A stretch of DNA of 64,000 nt from Tahibacter aquaticus (GCF_004363655.1 NZ_SNZH01000004.1:124001-188000), one strand, 5' to 3'; shown: positions 16,955 through 28,352, counted from the first letter of the stretch. Numbers and translations: made by a program. The notes: a model not told the origin generated them from the letters alone.

Positions 16955-17135
16955 CGCAACGGCCTCTCGCCGCAAGGATATGTTCATGGGCAGCTCGTGT
17001 TTCACGGTGCTGCGAGCCCTCCTTACATCGCAGCGCGCTCGAGCCGCGCCCTCCGTTGTGACCAGCTTGAATCGGTCCGGCAGAACCGAACCGCCTCTGC
17101 TGATATCTTCGAAACCGGGAGGTGGGCAGACCAAG

Positions 17136-17202
17136 TGGCCTGTTCGCTTAGTAACTGCCGGTCACTTTCAACAAGAATGGGTGCCACTAGACAGTAGCCA
17201 AC
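17136..17202. repeat. ~67-bp dispersed repeat, copy 1
   Basis: It resembles 26229-26297 in the same orientation, with conserved blocks TGGCC, TCGCTTAG-x-AACTG, CGGTC and ACAGTAGCCAAC; about three quarters of positions agree by eye. Both copies lie outside genes. Confidence 0.5.
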
Positions 17203-17228
17203 AGCTAGGGTCACCCTGAATCTCTCGA

Positions 17229-17864
17229 CTAACCGCCGACGACACGCTTCAGAACTCCGAACGCTGGATGCTTTTGTTCCGTTGCTACAGCGGCAACTGC
17301 CCTAGGTCCACTCGGCTGTTCCTTCTCAGCTTCCGCCGCAAGATCTTCGTAAAAGCGGAACTCATGACAGCTTTGCACCCAATGCCGATTGGTAGATTTC
17401 CTCGTTCCAATGCCAACGACAGTTCGACCAGTCGCTTTGATCTTCTGGGACAGTGGCATGAAATCGCTGTCCCCGCCCACGATGACGACGGTGTTGATGT
17501 GGCCTAGGCGAAGAACGTCTTCGTACGCGTCCAGACAAAGTTTGATGTCCGCGCCATTTTTGGTTCCAAAGCCAGGCGGAAAAAGCTGTATAAGTTCTAC
17601 CGCTCCGTCAAGGAGGTCGTACCGGTAGCGTCCATAGAACTGCCAGTTACAGTAAGCACGATTGACGACCAAAGGACCGAACGAGGCCGCAAATTTCAGA
17701 ATCGCCCGAACGTCAATCAACGCGTCCTGCGGCCTGAACCGGAGGTCTCCGCCTGCATAAACACCTGCGCCATTCTTCTCGTCGAACAGGGCGGCATGCA
17801 GATTTTCAAAATCCCAGTAAATAGCGACATTTCTTACACTAAACAGATAATCGACGGCACTCAT
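17229..17864 (-). CDS. NYN-domain (PIN-like) ribonuclease
   Basis: A 211-residue NYN/DUF88 protein of the LabA type, a PIN-like metal-dependent RNase fold. The acidic residues are in place: Asp18 and Glu20-Asn21 in YWDFEN, Asp106 in NGADIK, and Asp132/Asp134 in VGGDSDF. Many homologues carry a C-terminal OST-HTH/LOTUS RNA-binding domain; here the chain ends about 30 residues after the NYN core, so this is a single-domain form or a truncation. The start at 17864 has GAGG upstream at suitable distance; the frame is open to 18191 but the extra Cys-rich residues are not convincing. NYN RNases occur in stress and defence loci; this assignment is structural only. Confidence 0.85.
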   Translation of the reverse strand: MSAVDYLFSVRNVAIYWDFENLHAALFDEKNGAGVYAGGDLRFRPQDALIDVRAILKFAASFGPLVVNRAYCNWQFYGRYRYDLLDGAVELIQLFPPGFGTKNGADIKLCLDAYEDVLRLGHINTVVIVGGDSDFMPLSQKIKATGRTVVGIGTRKSTNRHWVQSCHEFRFYEDLAAEAEKEQPSGPRAVAAVATEQKHPAFGVLKRVVGG

Positions 17865-18411
17865 TGCGGAAACCTCTTCGAAATTTCCTTTTTCATAAGC
17901 GCAATTGACGAATCTGACAACAGCCTGCCAGATATCGGACTCGCAATCGTTTACCTTCCAATCAGCTTTGCAGACACACGCACCGCGTTGCGGCAGCGCG
18001 GTCGGATTTATCGGCAGCTGCAACCACTGACCGCAGAGAAGGCAGGCGCTACGGCATCCGCGCTTTCGCAACTCTGCGGCCCTTCGTGATCGCCGACCGG
18101 TATGGCCTCTGCTGACTTCGCGTTCTGCACTACTGCGTCGGAATTCGCCCATGAGGCAGGATCCCAGGGCGGGAATGCACGCATTCAGCACACGATCGCG
18201 GATTTAATGACGCCGATCATTGACAGCAAGAGCTTCGCGGTCACTTGCCCGCGTGTCCTGATCGGCACAGCATCGGTTTTCCGGCTCTTGTCCATTCGAC
18301 CTCGGCTACGCTCCACGCTTCCTACCCACGCTCGGTCGCCCTCACGCAGTTGCGCTTCGCTTAGCTCGCTGTGGCCAGTTCAGCACAGGACTTGCACCAC
18401 CTAGAGCGAAC

Positions 18412-18440
18412 AAAGCAAAACGCCCACGTTTCCGTGGGCG
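18412..18440 (-). terminator. Rho-independent terminator (minus strand)
   Basis: Read on the minus strand: CGCCCACG, a 4-base loop, CGTGGGCG, then TTTTGCTTT. A near copy with one stem mismatch is at 23603-23626. It would end leftward transcripts such as that of the ankyrin gene at 18939-19850. Confidence 0.6.
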
Positions 18441-18831
18441 CCTGCATCCTTCTATGTTGCCATCCTCACAAGGAGAGCAACACGCTCCAAGATCTCGAAA
18501 TTCGAAATCGTCAAAGCTCTACCCATACCGGGAAGTCACACATTGTGGCAAACCGAATACCTCATAAAAGATATCTGCAAGCCACGGAATAACACTAGCG
18601 TACTATCCCGATATGTCAAGAGAACTTTTTTCGAACCGCTTGCGGAATCTAGCTTCAGCGATCAAGATTTCCGAATCTGCGGTCACCATCGTGAAACGAT
18701 AGCTTCATTGCTAAACTTCGAAGCGGCGAGCGAACTACGAACGCGATCGATACTTGTGGCGGCCGCTCAATGCGACCTGATTTTTTCCGGGTCTCGGATC
18801 TCCATACTGTTCCTGCGCTTTCGCGCCCATC

Positions 18832-18860
18832 AGTCCGCTCGAGATAGCGGACTTTTTTTT
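18832..18860 (+). terminator. Rho-independent terminator (plus strand)
   Basis: Perfect 8-bp stem AGTCCGCT (18832-18839) / AGCGGACT (18846-18853) followed by eight T. It is strong and oriented rightward although no coding gene is supported upstream on this strand. Confidence 0.75.
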
Positions 18861-18938
18861 CGTGCAAAGATGACCGAAAATGCAAGCAGATGTAGTTCTT
18901 CGCCTTAAGAAGCTAAAAGGACGATGGCAACTCTGCGA

Positions 18939-19850
18939 CTACAGGGAGCGACGACGGCAGGGTGTCGCTGCTGCGTATGGCGCTGTGGCTTCGCGCACCA
19001 CTAAGCGATCGCGCCTCACACACAGACGTGGCAGCAGATTGGCAAGACCGGCCGGCAGGTCAAGCACAGCCCGATCCAGAAAATCGTCTTCGAGGTGAGG
19101 GATCAAGGCCTTTATGTCGCGAAGCGGAGGATGGTAGAGCTGCTGTTGCTCTACTTCTTCGATGCCGTGTTGTCGAACGATCTCAACTAAAGCGTTTAGC
19201 AGTTCCCTAAATACGTTCACGGCATCACTCAATGGAAGAAGCATCCCTATCACGTCGACCTGATCGTATTCCGCCGCCATACGCAGGGCTTGGCTGTTGT
19301 TGGCCTTAGGATCACTCACTGGAATGAGCGCTGCCACGATCTCGCGGTGGCCGGCCGCCGCTGCACGACGCAGAGCCTCGCTGTGGTTGGCCTTAGGATC
19401 GCTCAACGGAACGAGGATTTGCACAATCTTTAAGTTGCCGCGCTCTGCAGCGGCGGACAAGGCGCTGTTGTTGTTGACGGTTGGATCGCTGAATGGAATC
19501 AGTGCACGGACAATCTCGATGTGGCCCCGTACTGCCGCCCAAAACAGGGGTCTGTTGTTACCCTCCGCTACATCACTGACTGGAATCAGTGCGTTGACCA
19601 CGTCAAGGTGACCGTACATTGCCGCCAACCGTAAGGCTTTGCTGTCGCCAGCCCTTGCGTCGCACCTCGGTATCAGTTCGAGGACAACTGCCAAGTTACC
19701 ATTCTTGGCCGCTTTGCACAGTGCCAAGTTGCGCTCATGAATTCTGCACAGCGGGATCAATCGCCGAACGGCTTCTGGCGAGCAGTCGAACTTCGATGCT
19801 TCTGTCAGTAACGTCCGTCCGTACCTATTCTTTGCTTTTCTTCTGCTCAT
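18939..19850 (-). CDS. Ankyrin-repeat protein, paralogue of the 15761-16954 gene
   Basis: A 303-residue protein with about six to seven ankyrin units of the same consensus as its paralogue (ALRLAAMYGHLDVVNALIPV; ALRRAAAAGHREIVAALIPV), spanning residues ~20-210. A non-repeat C-terminus again ends in CRRRSL. The basic start MSRRKAKNRYGRTL at 19850 is preferred over the in-frame start at 19919. The paralogues lie in opposite orientation 2 kb apart around the NYN gene. The repeats are nearly identical within the protein, a sign of recent internal duplication. Confidence 0.83.
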   Translation of the reverse strand: MSRRKAKNRYGRTLLTEASKFDCSPEAVRRLIPLCRIHERNLALCKAAKNGNLAVVLELIPRCDARAGDSKALRLAAMYGHLDVVNALIPVSDVAEGNNRPLFWAAVRGHIEIVRALIPFSDPTVNNNSALSAAAERGNLKIVQILVPLSDPKANHSEALRRAAAAGHREIVAALIPVSDPKANNSQALRMAAEYDQVDVIGMLLPLSDAVNVFRELLNALVEIVRQHGIEEVEQQQLYHPPLRDIKALIPHLEDDFLDRAVLDLPAGLANLLPRLCVRRDRLVVREATAPYAAATPCRRRSL

Positions 19851-20414
19851 ACCCAATGCCTCTGCGAACTGGTGTTTGGAGGCAAACCGATGCACTGGTT
19901 GAGCCGAGGTCCCATACAAGCAGAAATGGGAACTTTGGCAAGGCCCCGTTGTTGTGGGCAGAACGAATCGCGGACTTTCTACAACGGCTCATGGCCTCGG
20001 CGAATCACCGCGCCAGTGATCCGAAAGCAAAAAGCCATTACAGTTTTTTAGGTTGCGTCCAGCGGAGGCCAGGACTTCCGTCCCTACTCGTTTCGACTGG
20101 GCGCGATTGGGTTCTTGAAGGTCGGGGCTCGACCGGCTTGCTGTCGGTCGTCACCCCTCGGCATCACCCGCAGGATTGGCAGACTGTGACTCGAACACAT
20201 GTCCACCCTCAGCTCGCTGCGGTGCACCGCAAGGGGGAGCGTGTACTTGTCTCGGCACACGCATAAGGGGCTGCGATCTATTCGTGGTAAAGCCGCCAAA
20301 TGGCCGCGTCGAAGCTAATTACCGGCCTGCTGTTCGAGCGCGTCGGCGCCTCCGATAGCATATGAGCTGAGCTCTCCAAAGCACATTGAATGGCTGGAAT
20401 TGCTCTAGTGCTAG
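19851..20414. other. 564-bp stretch without a supported gene
   Basis: Only short frames of poor composition are present on either strand up to the left end of the IS5-family element. I see no RNA gene or clear repeat in it. Confidence 0.4.
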
Positions 20415-20687
20415 GGAAGGTCTGAACAAGCCCCGCCAATTGTGCTGAGATAGCACAACACTGCCGCCAGGAACACGAACGATGGATCAGATGAGCTTCG
20501 GCGATGGCGAGTATGCGAGCAAGCGCAAACGCACGCGCCGGGAAACGTTTCTGGCGGAGATGGAACAGGTCATTCCGTGGACGATCCTGCTGAACCTGAT
20601 CGAGCCGGTGTATCCGAAGGCCGGCAACGGTGTTAGCGGCAGTGCAAAACTGACCCATTCGGCAAGTTAAAACTGACCCACCTGTGA

Positions 20688-22519
<1,832 letters not shown>

Positions 22520-23602
22520 ACCAAAACCACGCAGCCGGTGGGTCAGTTTTCGGCTGCCGGGGTGGGTCAGAATTGAACTGCCGTTGACAACGGTCGGCGT
22601 CCCTATCCGCTGAAGGTGATGCTGAAGATCCATCTGATGCAGAACTGGTTCGGACTGAGCGATCCGGCGATGGAAGAGGCGCTGTACGAGATCGCGTCGA
22701 TGCGTCAGTTCGCGGGTTTGTCGCTGACGAAGCCGATTCCGGATGAGACGACGATCCTCAACTTCCGTCGATTGCTGGAGACCTACGAACTTGGCGCAGA
22801 GATACTGGCGCGAGTGAACGGCTATCTGTCGCGCAAGGGACTGATGCTCAAGCGAGGAACGATCGTGGATGCGACGATCATCGCGGCACCCAGTTCGACG
22901 AAGAATGCGGAAGGCGAACGCGATCCGGAGATGCACCAGACGAAGAAAGGGAACGAATGGTTCTTCGGCATGAAGGCGCACATCGGTGTGGATGTCGATT
23001 CGGGTCTGGTGCACACGGTAACGACGACGGCGGCGAACGAAGCGGACGTAAATGAAGCGGAGTATCTGCTGCACGGCAAGGAAAGCGTGGTGCACGCCGA
23101 TGCGGGTTACACGGGCGCGGACAGCCACGTCGCGCGCAAGGGACTGGACTGGCAGATCGCGCGTCGTCGTAGCACGGTGAAGGCGCTGCCAGAAGGCCGT
23201 GAGAAGCGAGCGATCGAGAAAGCGGAGAAATGCAAGGCGAGTATTCGCGCGCGTGTCGAGCACCCGTTCCGTGTCGTGAAGCGTCAGTTCGGCTACGTGA
23301 AAGTGCGCTTTAAAGGGCTGGCGAAGAACACCGCGCAGATCCTGACGCTGTTCGCGCTATCGAATCTGTGGATGGCGCGAAAGCGACTACTGGCGATGAC
23401 AGGTGAGTTGCGTCTGACGGCCGCGTAGCGCGGCAGAAAGGCTGCAATTTGCAGCCTTTGCAAGGCAATCTTCGGTACTCGGAGCCGATTTTCATCACCA
23501 CCGATAGCGATTGAGTCTGCAGGCAAGCAGTTTTCGGGGGTTGTTCAGACCTTCCCTAGCAACAGACATGCGTGTCCTACGCAGCCAGCTCGCCCAAAAA
23601 GC

Positions 23603-23626
23603 AAAACGCCCACGTTTCCGTGAGCG
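23603..23626 (-). terminator. Terminator-like hairpin, second copy
   Basis: The same core as 18412-18440 (CGCCCACG, TTTC, then CGTGAGCG with one mismatch), followed on the minus strand by TTTTGC. It is a weaker copy, part of a repeated 30-bp block. Confidence 0.45.
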
Positions 23627-24284
23627 TTTGCAACGCCTGTTTACCGCAATCCGTCTGAGGAACGAAAACTGGACCCTAAAACTTTCTCTCACTACCCCCT
23701 ATTCGGGGAATACACTGGCCTTTACTTGGAATTCGAAAAGAACTCCTAGTCAGTCTTCACTACCCCTCAGGAAGGGATCCAAACGTATGGCGGTCGCTTG
23801 ACACTTAGGAGGATATCTTGCTAGCCACGCAATGATAGTAGCGCCCCATTTCGATCTGTCAAGTGTGTACAATGTATTTTTTTTAATTACTAGTTACACA
23901 ATGCGATCGCGGACAGTATGACCTGATGTTTGGCAGTAGCGATTCCGTTTCATTTCTGTCAGCGAGGCATGGTCTAACGCAATATGACGTATTGACTCGA
24001 CGCACTGCAGATCTGCCTTACATCGACTGCCCGGCAAAAATTGCTACGAACGGATCTGCGACGCACGGAGCGCGGTGAGGCGATCGGCCTCAACCGAGAT
24101 GTCACGCCGCTCGGTGCAGACTGCAGCGAATGATAGCTCTCGTGCATACGCCTGGGACAAGTGTATGTGGCCTTGATCGAGATCCCATCACGGTGTTTGT
24201 CACCACTTTTGCTCTTCATCCCAAGCAACGCGATGCTGCTGAGCTATCTCGCTTCGACCTCTCGGCTCGTCACAACCGTATGTA

Positions 24285-24319
24285 TTGAACTTGGGGCAGA
24301 CCGCCGCCATTTGGTTCCG
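24285..24319. repeat. 35-bp dispersed repeat, copy 2
   Basis: Partner of 15606-15640. It shares the core GCCGCCATTTGGTTC and a TTGAACT opening. Confidence 0.45.
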
Positions 24320-25000
24320 ATCACGCTACTCAGCGCGCTTTTCACGTCTCAGGTGATCAATGCCCTCCCCGCACCAAGTTCGCGCGCGTGGCGCGGCGGC
24401 AGAAACGTCTCATGTCCGACGCGTCCTCGATATTGAAACTGTCGAAGCCGACATAGCCCAGAAGCTGCCACTGCTTGATGCGCTGAGCGCCGCCCGGATC
24501 CAGCGGTCCCGGAGCGGTAGTAATGCGACCTTGCCTACGGGCCTTCGCCTACTCGCCCAGGCCGACTCGTGGCTCGACCACCGGCCAACCGACCTTGCTG
24601 ATTGCCTAAGGGGGGATGGCGGGCACGCGGTGACGTCCCTGGCTATCTCTGCTCGACGCTCGATCAAGTCGCCTACGGTGCATTGCCGCGCGACCACCTG
24701 GGGGTCACTGGCGCCCATCACGTTTCGCGCGCCGAGGATCTCGTCTACGCGACGCCTCGTCCCCGGGAAGCTACTTCCAGAGAGCTCCGCGAACGGTTCC
24801 TCAACTGCCCGACCCGGCTTTCACCGCTTCCACCTGCGGCGCTCGGTTACGCAGAATGTGCGCCGCCAGCGCCGGTCTCAAACCTCGTGGACGGCGATGC
24901 GTGCGCGATCCTAGGGCCGCGGTTCTCCAACAGGAGAACGGAGTACAAGCCAACACATGCATCTGTATACTGCTACTTCCGACATTTGCGAGGAACTGAA

Positions 25001-25786
25001 GTGGCCACGCGCAAACATTCTGTCGCCCATCCGTTTGCCAAATACACAGATCGCACCGGTAAGACCATCCAGGTGAGCTACTTAACCTTGGGCCCGCCAA
25101 CCAATGCACATATTGCTCTCGCGGCCGAGGTTTTCCGGACACCGAACGGGCAACAGCCCCTCTATATAAGACGTAGCAGTTCGGGCCTGTACCATTTCGC
25201 CACTTTCAGCGGAAATCCCGCCAGACGTCGACGCTACACCCGCAAGGAACTGGACGCTGCGCACACACAGGCGGTGCAGGACCTCCTTAATGCGATCGGA
25301 TCGTCGACTCGCATGGAGATCGTCACACGAGTTTTTAAGAAAGATCAGGCGGGAAAGGTTAACGCAGTAGACGAGATTTTGGCGCGAACGAAAACTGTTT
25401 CTTACGATTGGGGCAAAGAGCGCTCCCGGATTCTGACCAACCGTGCGACCGTTCGACACGACGTTTTCGGCGCCGCCAAAGGGCCCAAGATGTCGGTTCG
25501 CACGCCGATGATCGCCATTGAGGTCATCAAGGACCACGCTCCTGAAACCCGAGCATTGCTCGCGATGCTGTCAGCGACCAAACACACACCTTACATCGTC
25601 CTCCTACAGTTCCTTGATGCCAAGAAGGGTAGGCACTTCGAAATGACGTGGCCGGATCCGAAGACGCTGCGGATTCGATCCACGTTCGTCCTAGCGGAAG
25701 GTAAAGTGTTCAAGAACGGGATAGAAGTGAAGAAAATCTGGCGGCAGCGAGATTTCAAGGTGCTGGTGGCAAAGGCTTGCGCCTAG
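25001..25786 (+). CDS. Hypothetical protein, 261 aa
   Basis: No family recognised. The frame has good protein-like composition: a basic N-terminus (VATRKHSVAHPFAKYTDRTG), a beta-rich first half (KTIQVSYLTLGPPTNAHIAL), and an alpha/beta second half with MIAIEVIKDH and TPYIVLLQFLDAKKGRHFEM. No signal peptide, membrane helix or Cys motif is evident except one terminal Cys. The GTG start at 25001 has GAGG eight bases upstream. It converges with the next gene with a 4-bp tail-to-tail overlap. Confidence 0.65.
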   Translation: MATRKHSVAHPFAKYTDRTGKTIQVSYLTLGPPTNAHIALAAEVFRTPNGQQPLYIRRSSSGLYHFATFSGNPARRRRYTRKELDAAHTQAVQDLLNAIGSSTRMEIVTRVFKKDQAGKVNAVDEILARTKTVSYDWGKERSRILTNRATVRHDVFGAAKGPKMSVRTPMIAIEVIKDHAPETRALLAMLSATKHTPYIVLLQFLDAKKGRHFEMTWPDPKTLRIRSTFVLAEGKVFKNGIEVKKIWRQRDFKVLVAKACA

Positions 25787-26103
25787 TTCTGTGCCGCGGC
25801 CCTGAGCACCTCCACGCCGAACCGCCATCGCTGGCAACCACCCAACGACTTGCCTTCGACTTCCTTCAACAGTGCATCGAAGTCAGCTCGCTCAAGGTCG
25901 ATGTCGCCCCACAGGGCCACGCAATGGGCGACGTTTTCAGCGTCCAGCTCCGCTTCGTCTATGCCGTCGGAGAGCCGTTCACGACGGTCTTCGCCTGTGG
26001 CTTTCGCGAGTCGGCCTTCAAGGCGCGAAGCTTCTTCGAGCTTCGCTTTGTAAACATCGGACGCATTCATCAAGTTGCTCGAGTACGGGATCGTGTTCGA
26101 CAT
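25783..26103 (-). CDS. Small helical hypothetical protein, 106 aa
   Basis: An acidic, Glu/Ala/Lys-rich protein that is probably two or three helices (VYKAKLEEASRLEGRLAKAT; DEAELDAENVAHCVALWGDI). No family recognised. The start could be 26103 or 26070; neither has a strong ribosome binding site. It ends tail to tail with the 25001-25786 gene, overlapping by 4 bases. Confidence 0.5.
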   Translation of the reverse strand: MSNTIPYSSNLMNASDVYKAKLEEASRLEGRLAKATGEDRRERLSDGIDEAELDAENVAHCVALWGDIDLERADFDALLKEVEGKSLGGCQRWRFGVEVLRAAAQN

Positions 26104-26228
26104 TCAAACAGATTTCCCGACACGCGCAACCCCGCACGACGATCCGCCGCCGGCGATCGTGCAAGTCTCCAAATCGGACGCGCGCCCACCATCAAGTAAA
26201 AATATGAATTTAGTTAACTATAGAAAAT

Positions 26229-26297
26229 TGGCCAGCTCGCTTAGCAACTGGCGGTCGCGCCAAACGACAATGCGTAGCCAGTAGGACAGTAGCCAAC
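26229..26297. repeat. ~69-bp dispersed repeat, copy 2
   Basis: Partner of 17136-17202, ending in the same ACAGTAGCCAAC block. Confidence 0.5.
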
Positions 26298-26366
26298 AAG
26301 TCCTGTCTTGCTCACCGCAATCAAGAGCTCAAGTGGCTATGAGCACCAACCCGTCCGAGGTAGTGG

Positions 26367-26473
26367 GAGTCGTGATACCCACCATTCTGAGTCGTGATAT
26401 CACGATTCCAACTCAATGAATTTTATCAAAAAATTAAATTGTACTCACAATTTGGCGGGAAATTGTGAGTACA
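26367..26473. promoter_or_regulatory. Operator-like array: direct repeats, palindrome and long inverted repeat
   Basis: GAGTCGTGATA occurs twice, at 26367-26377 and 26389-26399, exactly 22 bp apart (two helical turns). The second copy forms the perfect palindrome TCGTGATATCACGA (26392-26405). An AT-rich stretch follows, then a perfect 14-bp inverted repeat TGTACTCACAATTT (26440-26453) / AAATTGTGAGTACA (26460-26473) around GGCGGG. This resembles regulator-binding sites around a promoter, although the gene controlled is unclear. Confidence 0.55.
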
Positions 26474-26736
26474 GGAAAATCACGGAACGTCGCGAACCCA
26501 AAAGGGCGCACAAGCCACCTGCTTGCAACCCGCTTCCCGTCGACCTGGCCCGCGCGGACGAGCAACATGCGGTGCACTCGGGCGGGTCGGGCGCTCCCAA
26601 CACATCGTCACCACCGCTCCTACGAGAGCGTCACGAAACCGGCATCTTCGTGTTCGTCGGTGCTCTTCCGGACAGGCTCCGCCCCCCTTGCGGATCGGTC
26701 GATTTCTGCTTCAATCAGAATCCCCGAGTCGACGCC

Positions 26737-27282
26737 ATGAACGCACCCCCTCCGCCTTCCCCGCCGGCCTCGTTGGTTGGCTTTCCGATTGAGCTCGGAG
26801 ACATGTCCCTGCAGCAGATCTACCTGGCCCTTTTTTGCCAGTCGCGCGGCATCATGGACGAAGCGAAGGACGTGCCCGCTACCGAGTGGAGCATCTACAG
26901 AGACAGGTCGGTCGCTCTGGAGCGCAAGGCAGCCGACGTCGCGCAGGTCATGGCACGCTTCGGCGACATGAACGTCGCGTGCTTTCGGCGTATCCGGCCC
27001 CTAAACCTCAGCGCATTTGAAACGAACCGACTGAATCCGTCGGGCACAGCCCTCTCCACAACGGTGCGCGGTGGATCCGCCAGGTCACCAGAAAATGGAA
27101 ACCTTCATCAACTTGCCCCGCACCCTCAACTTCTCCTCCGTCGAAATCGGATAAGGAGCGTTGTTGAGCTAGATCTGGCCCTCAACGATGACACGGTACA
27201 TCCGACAATCTACGCCGGCCGGTCATCGTTCCGGCTTCGTGCGTTCGAACAACCTGAGCACTCAGGCCCCCTAGGGCGGTAA
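26737..27282 (+). CDS. Hypothetical protein, 181 aa (uncertain)
   Basis: An open frame whose first ~85 residues look protein-like (MNAPPPPSPPASLVGFPIEL, then DMSLQQIYLALFC, a predicted helix pair), while the C-terminal half looks like read-through of non-coding sequence. This may be a gene truncated by a frameshift near 27000. No family recognised. An 8-bp hairpin AGGGCGGT/ACCGCCCT at 27272-27294 lies over its end. Confidence 0.35.
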   Translation: MNAPPPPSPPASLVGFPIELGDMSLQQIYLALFCQSRGIMDEAKDVPATEWSIYRDRSVALERKAADVAQVMARFGDMNVACFRRIRPLNLSAFETNRLNPSGTALSTTVRGGSARSPENGNLHQLAPHPQLLLRRNRIRSVVELDLALNDDTVHPTIYAGRSSFRLRAFEQPEHSGPLGR

Positions 27283-27327
27283 CGCGCACCGCCCTTGCAA
27301 AGACCGCGCGCCAAAAGGAAGCACATC

Positions 27328-27573
27328 GTGAGCACTACAGCTAATCGTGTATTGTTTTTCATTGATCATGTATTCTTAATTGTGGACGATGTAGGGCCGT
27401 ACCTTATTGGAGGCGCCTATCTCGGCTTCGGAGTCGCGACGCTTACCGGAGGAACCCTGCTCGTTACCATGGCCGGGGTTCTCGCAGGTGGTGGCGTCTG
27501 GCACCTGAATCGAAACGCCAGGAAGATAAACGATGCCTCCCGAATCGGCGACAGCAGCCACACATCTTGCTGA
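27328..27573 (+). CDS. Small membrane protein, 81 aa
   Basis: Two hydrophobic helices: VLFFIDHVFLIVDDVGPYLI (about residues 8-27) and YLGFGVATLTGGTLLVTMAG (about 31-50), followed by a short charged tail. The GTG start at 27328 has AAGGAAG at 27314-27320. It overlaps the next membrane-protein gene by 41 bases in a different frame, so they are co-transcribed. Unknown family; small paired membrane proteins in such islands may be abortive-infection or toxin components. Confidence 0.6.
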   Translation: MSTTANRVLFFIDHVFLIVDDVGPYLIGGAYLGFGVATLTGGTLLVTMAGVLAGGGVWHLNRNARKINDASRIGDSSHTSC

Positions 27574-27916
27574 GTCAAACGCCGGCGTATCGCAATCGAT
27601 AATTGTTTGCTGCGCCGTGATGGTTGTTCTCGTTGTCACTTACGTGTGGACTGCTTATCGGCGACACCGGATTACGCCCGCAGCCGGCAAAATATGCTTG
27701 ATGACCGTTCACGCCGTAGGTCTGTACGGAACGTTTCATATCTTCTACAAGCTCTTTTCGGGTGCCATGAACGCGTGCCTTCAGGGCGAAGACACGTTGT
27801 TCGTGGCGGTTGGGGGCTTTGTTCTCACCTTCGTTCTGCTGAAAGAAATTCTCAGTATTTTTTCCAACGTGCTTCGAGCCGAACCCGGGCAATGGGATCC
27901 GAGAACCGAAAGTTAG
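27533..27916 (+). CDS. Membrane protein, 127 aa
   Basis: Three likely membrane segments: SIIVCCAVMVVLVVTYVW (about residues 22-39), AGKICLMTVHAVGLYGTF (about 51-68) and TLFVAVGGFVLTFVLLKEIL (about 89-108). AGGAAG lies eight bases before the ATG at 27533. It is translated from within the end of the preceding small membrane-protein gene, and the two probably form one functional unit. No family recognised. Confidence 0.65.
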   Translation: MPPESATAATHLAESNAGVSQSIIVCCAVMVVLVVTYVWTAYRRHRITPAAGKICLMTVHAVGLYGTFHIFYKLFSGAMNACLQGEDTLFVAVGGFVLTFVLLKEILSIFSNVLRAEPGQWDPRTES

Positions 27917-28352
27917 CACCGAGTTTTTCAATACAGCTCAATGCAGTGCGCTGCTGCGGCTTTGCATCCAGCACCTCGGGCGCATCGAAACCAGCACCGC
28001 AAACCGTCCGGAACCGTCGCGTGCGAACGTCACGGCTTTTGTGTGCGGTCTTCCGTCAGCAGCGTGCTGCTTCCAGAGCCCAGTTCCGACAGGCTCTGAG
28101 CCGGCTTACCCGCGCCGGCCGATCGGTGGTGAGCGTTACGGCACCATGTCAGGTTCTGCACAGGGCACAGCAACCACGTTGGAGGAATCCGGGGGCCGGC
28201 GCTTGGTCGAGCTTGACGGTGCCGGCGCGGGTGTACCCAAGCCTCCAGAATGCTAGGAAGTGCGAAACGGCTTGGGCTGAGCCTGGCTATAGTTTTACAG
28301 AACGGCGGCTGTCCGGCATCCAGTCGTCGGCGTGCGTCGATTCGGCGCATCG
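27917..28352. other. 436-bp stretch without a supported gene
   Basis: It lies between a plus-strand membrane-protein gene and the end of a minus-strand gene. Frames present here are short or unlikely in composition. I see no terminator with a T run. Confidence 0.4.

Larger units (their letters stand above)
17865..18938. other. Gene-poor 1.07-kb stretch
   Basis: No open frame here has protein-like composition. It contains the two terminator-shaped hairpins at 18412-18440 (minus) and 18832-18860 (plus). The plus terminator has no obvious coding gene before it, so a non-coding RNA in about 18540-18860 is possible. Confidence 0.4.
23556..25000. other. 1.4-kb gene-poor stretch with decayed repeats
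   Basis: No convincing protein gene is present; frames such as 24360-24914 (plus) and 24410-24721 (minus) lack protein-like composition. It contains a second copy of the terminator hairpin (23603-23626), a degenerate copy of the higBA operator/promoter region near 23686-23715 (CCCCTATTCGGGGAATACACTGGCC pattern, split here as CCCCTATTCGGGG then AATACACTGGCC), and the second 35-bp repeat (24285-24319). It looks like the graveyard of former cassettes. Confidence 0.45.

Noticed and set aside
17865-18191. N-terminal extension of the NYN protein
   Set aside because: It is open in frame, but a GAGG motif and ATG at 17864 mark a better start directly before the first NYN strand.
26416-26736. N-terminal part of the 288-residue frame at 26416-27282
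   Set aside because: It runs through a perfect inverted repeat and has non-protein-like composition.
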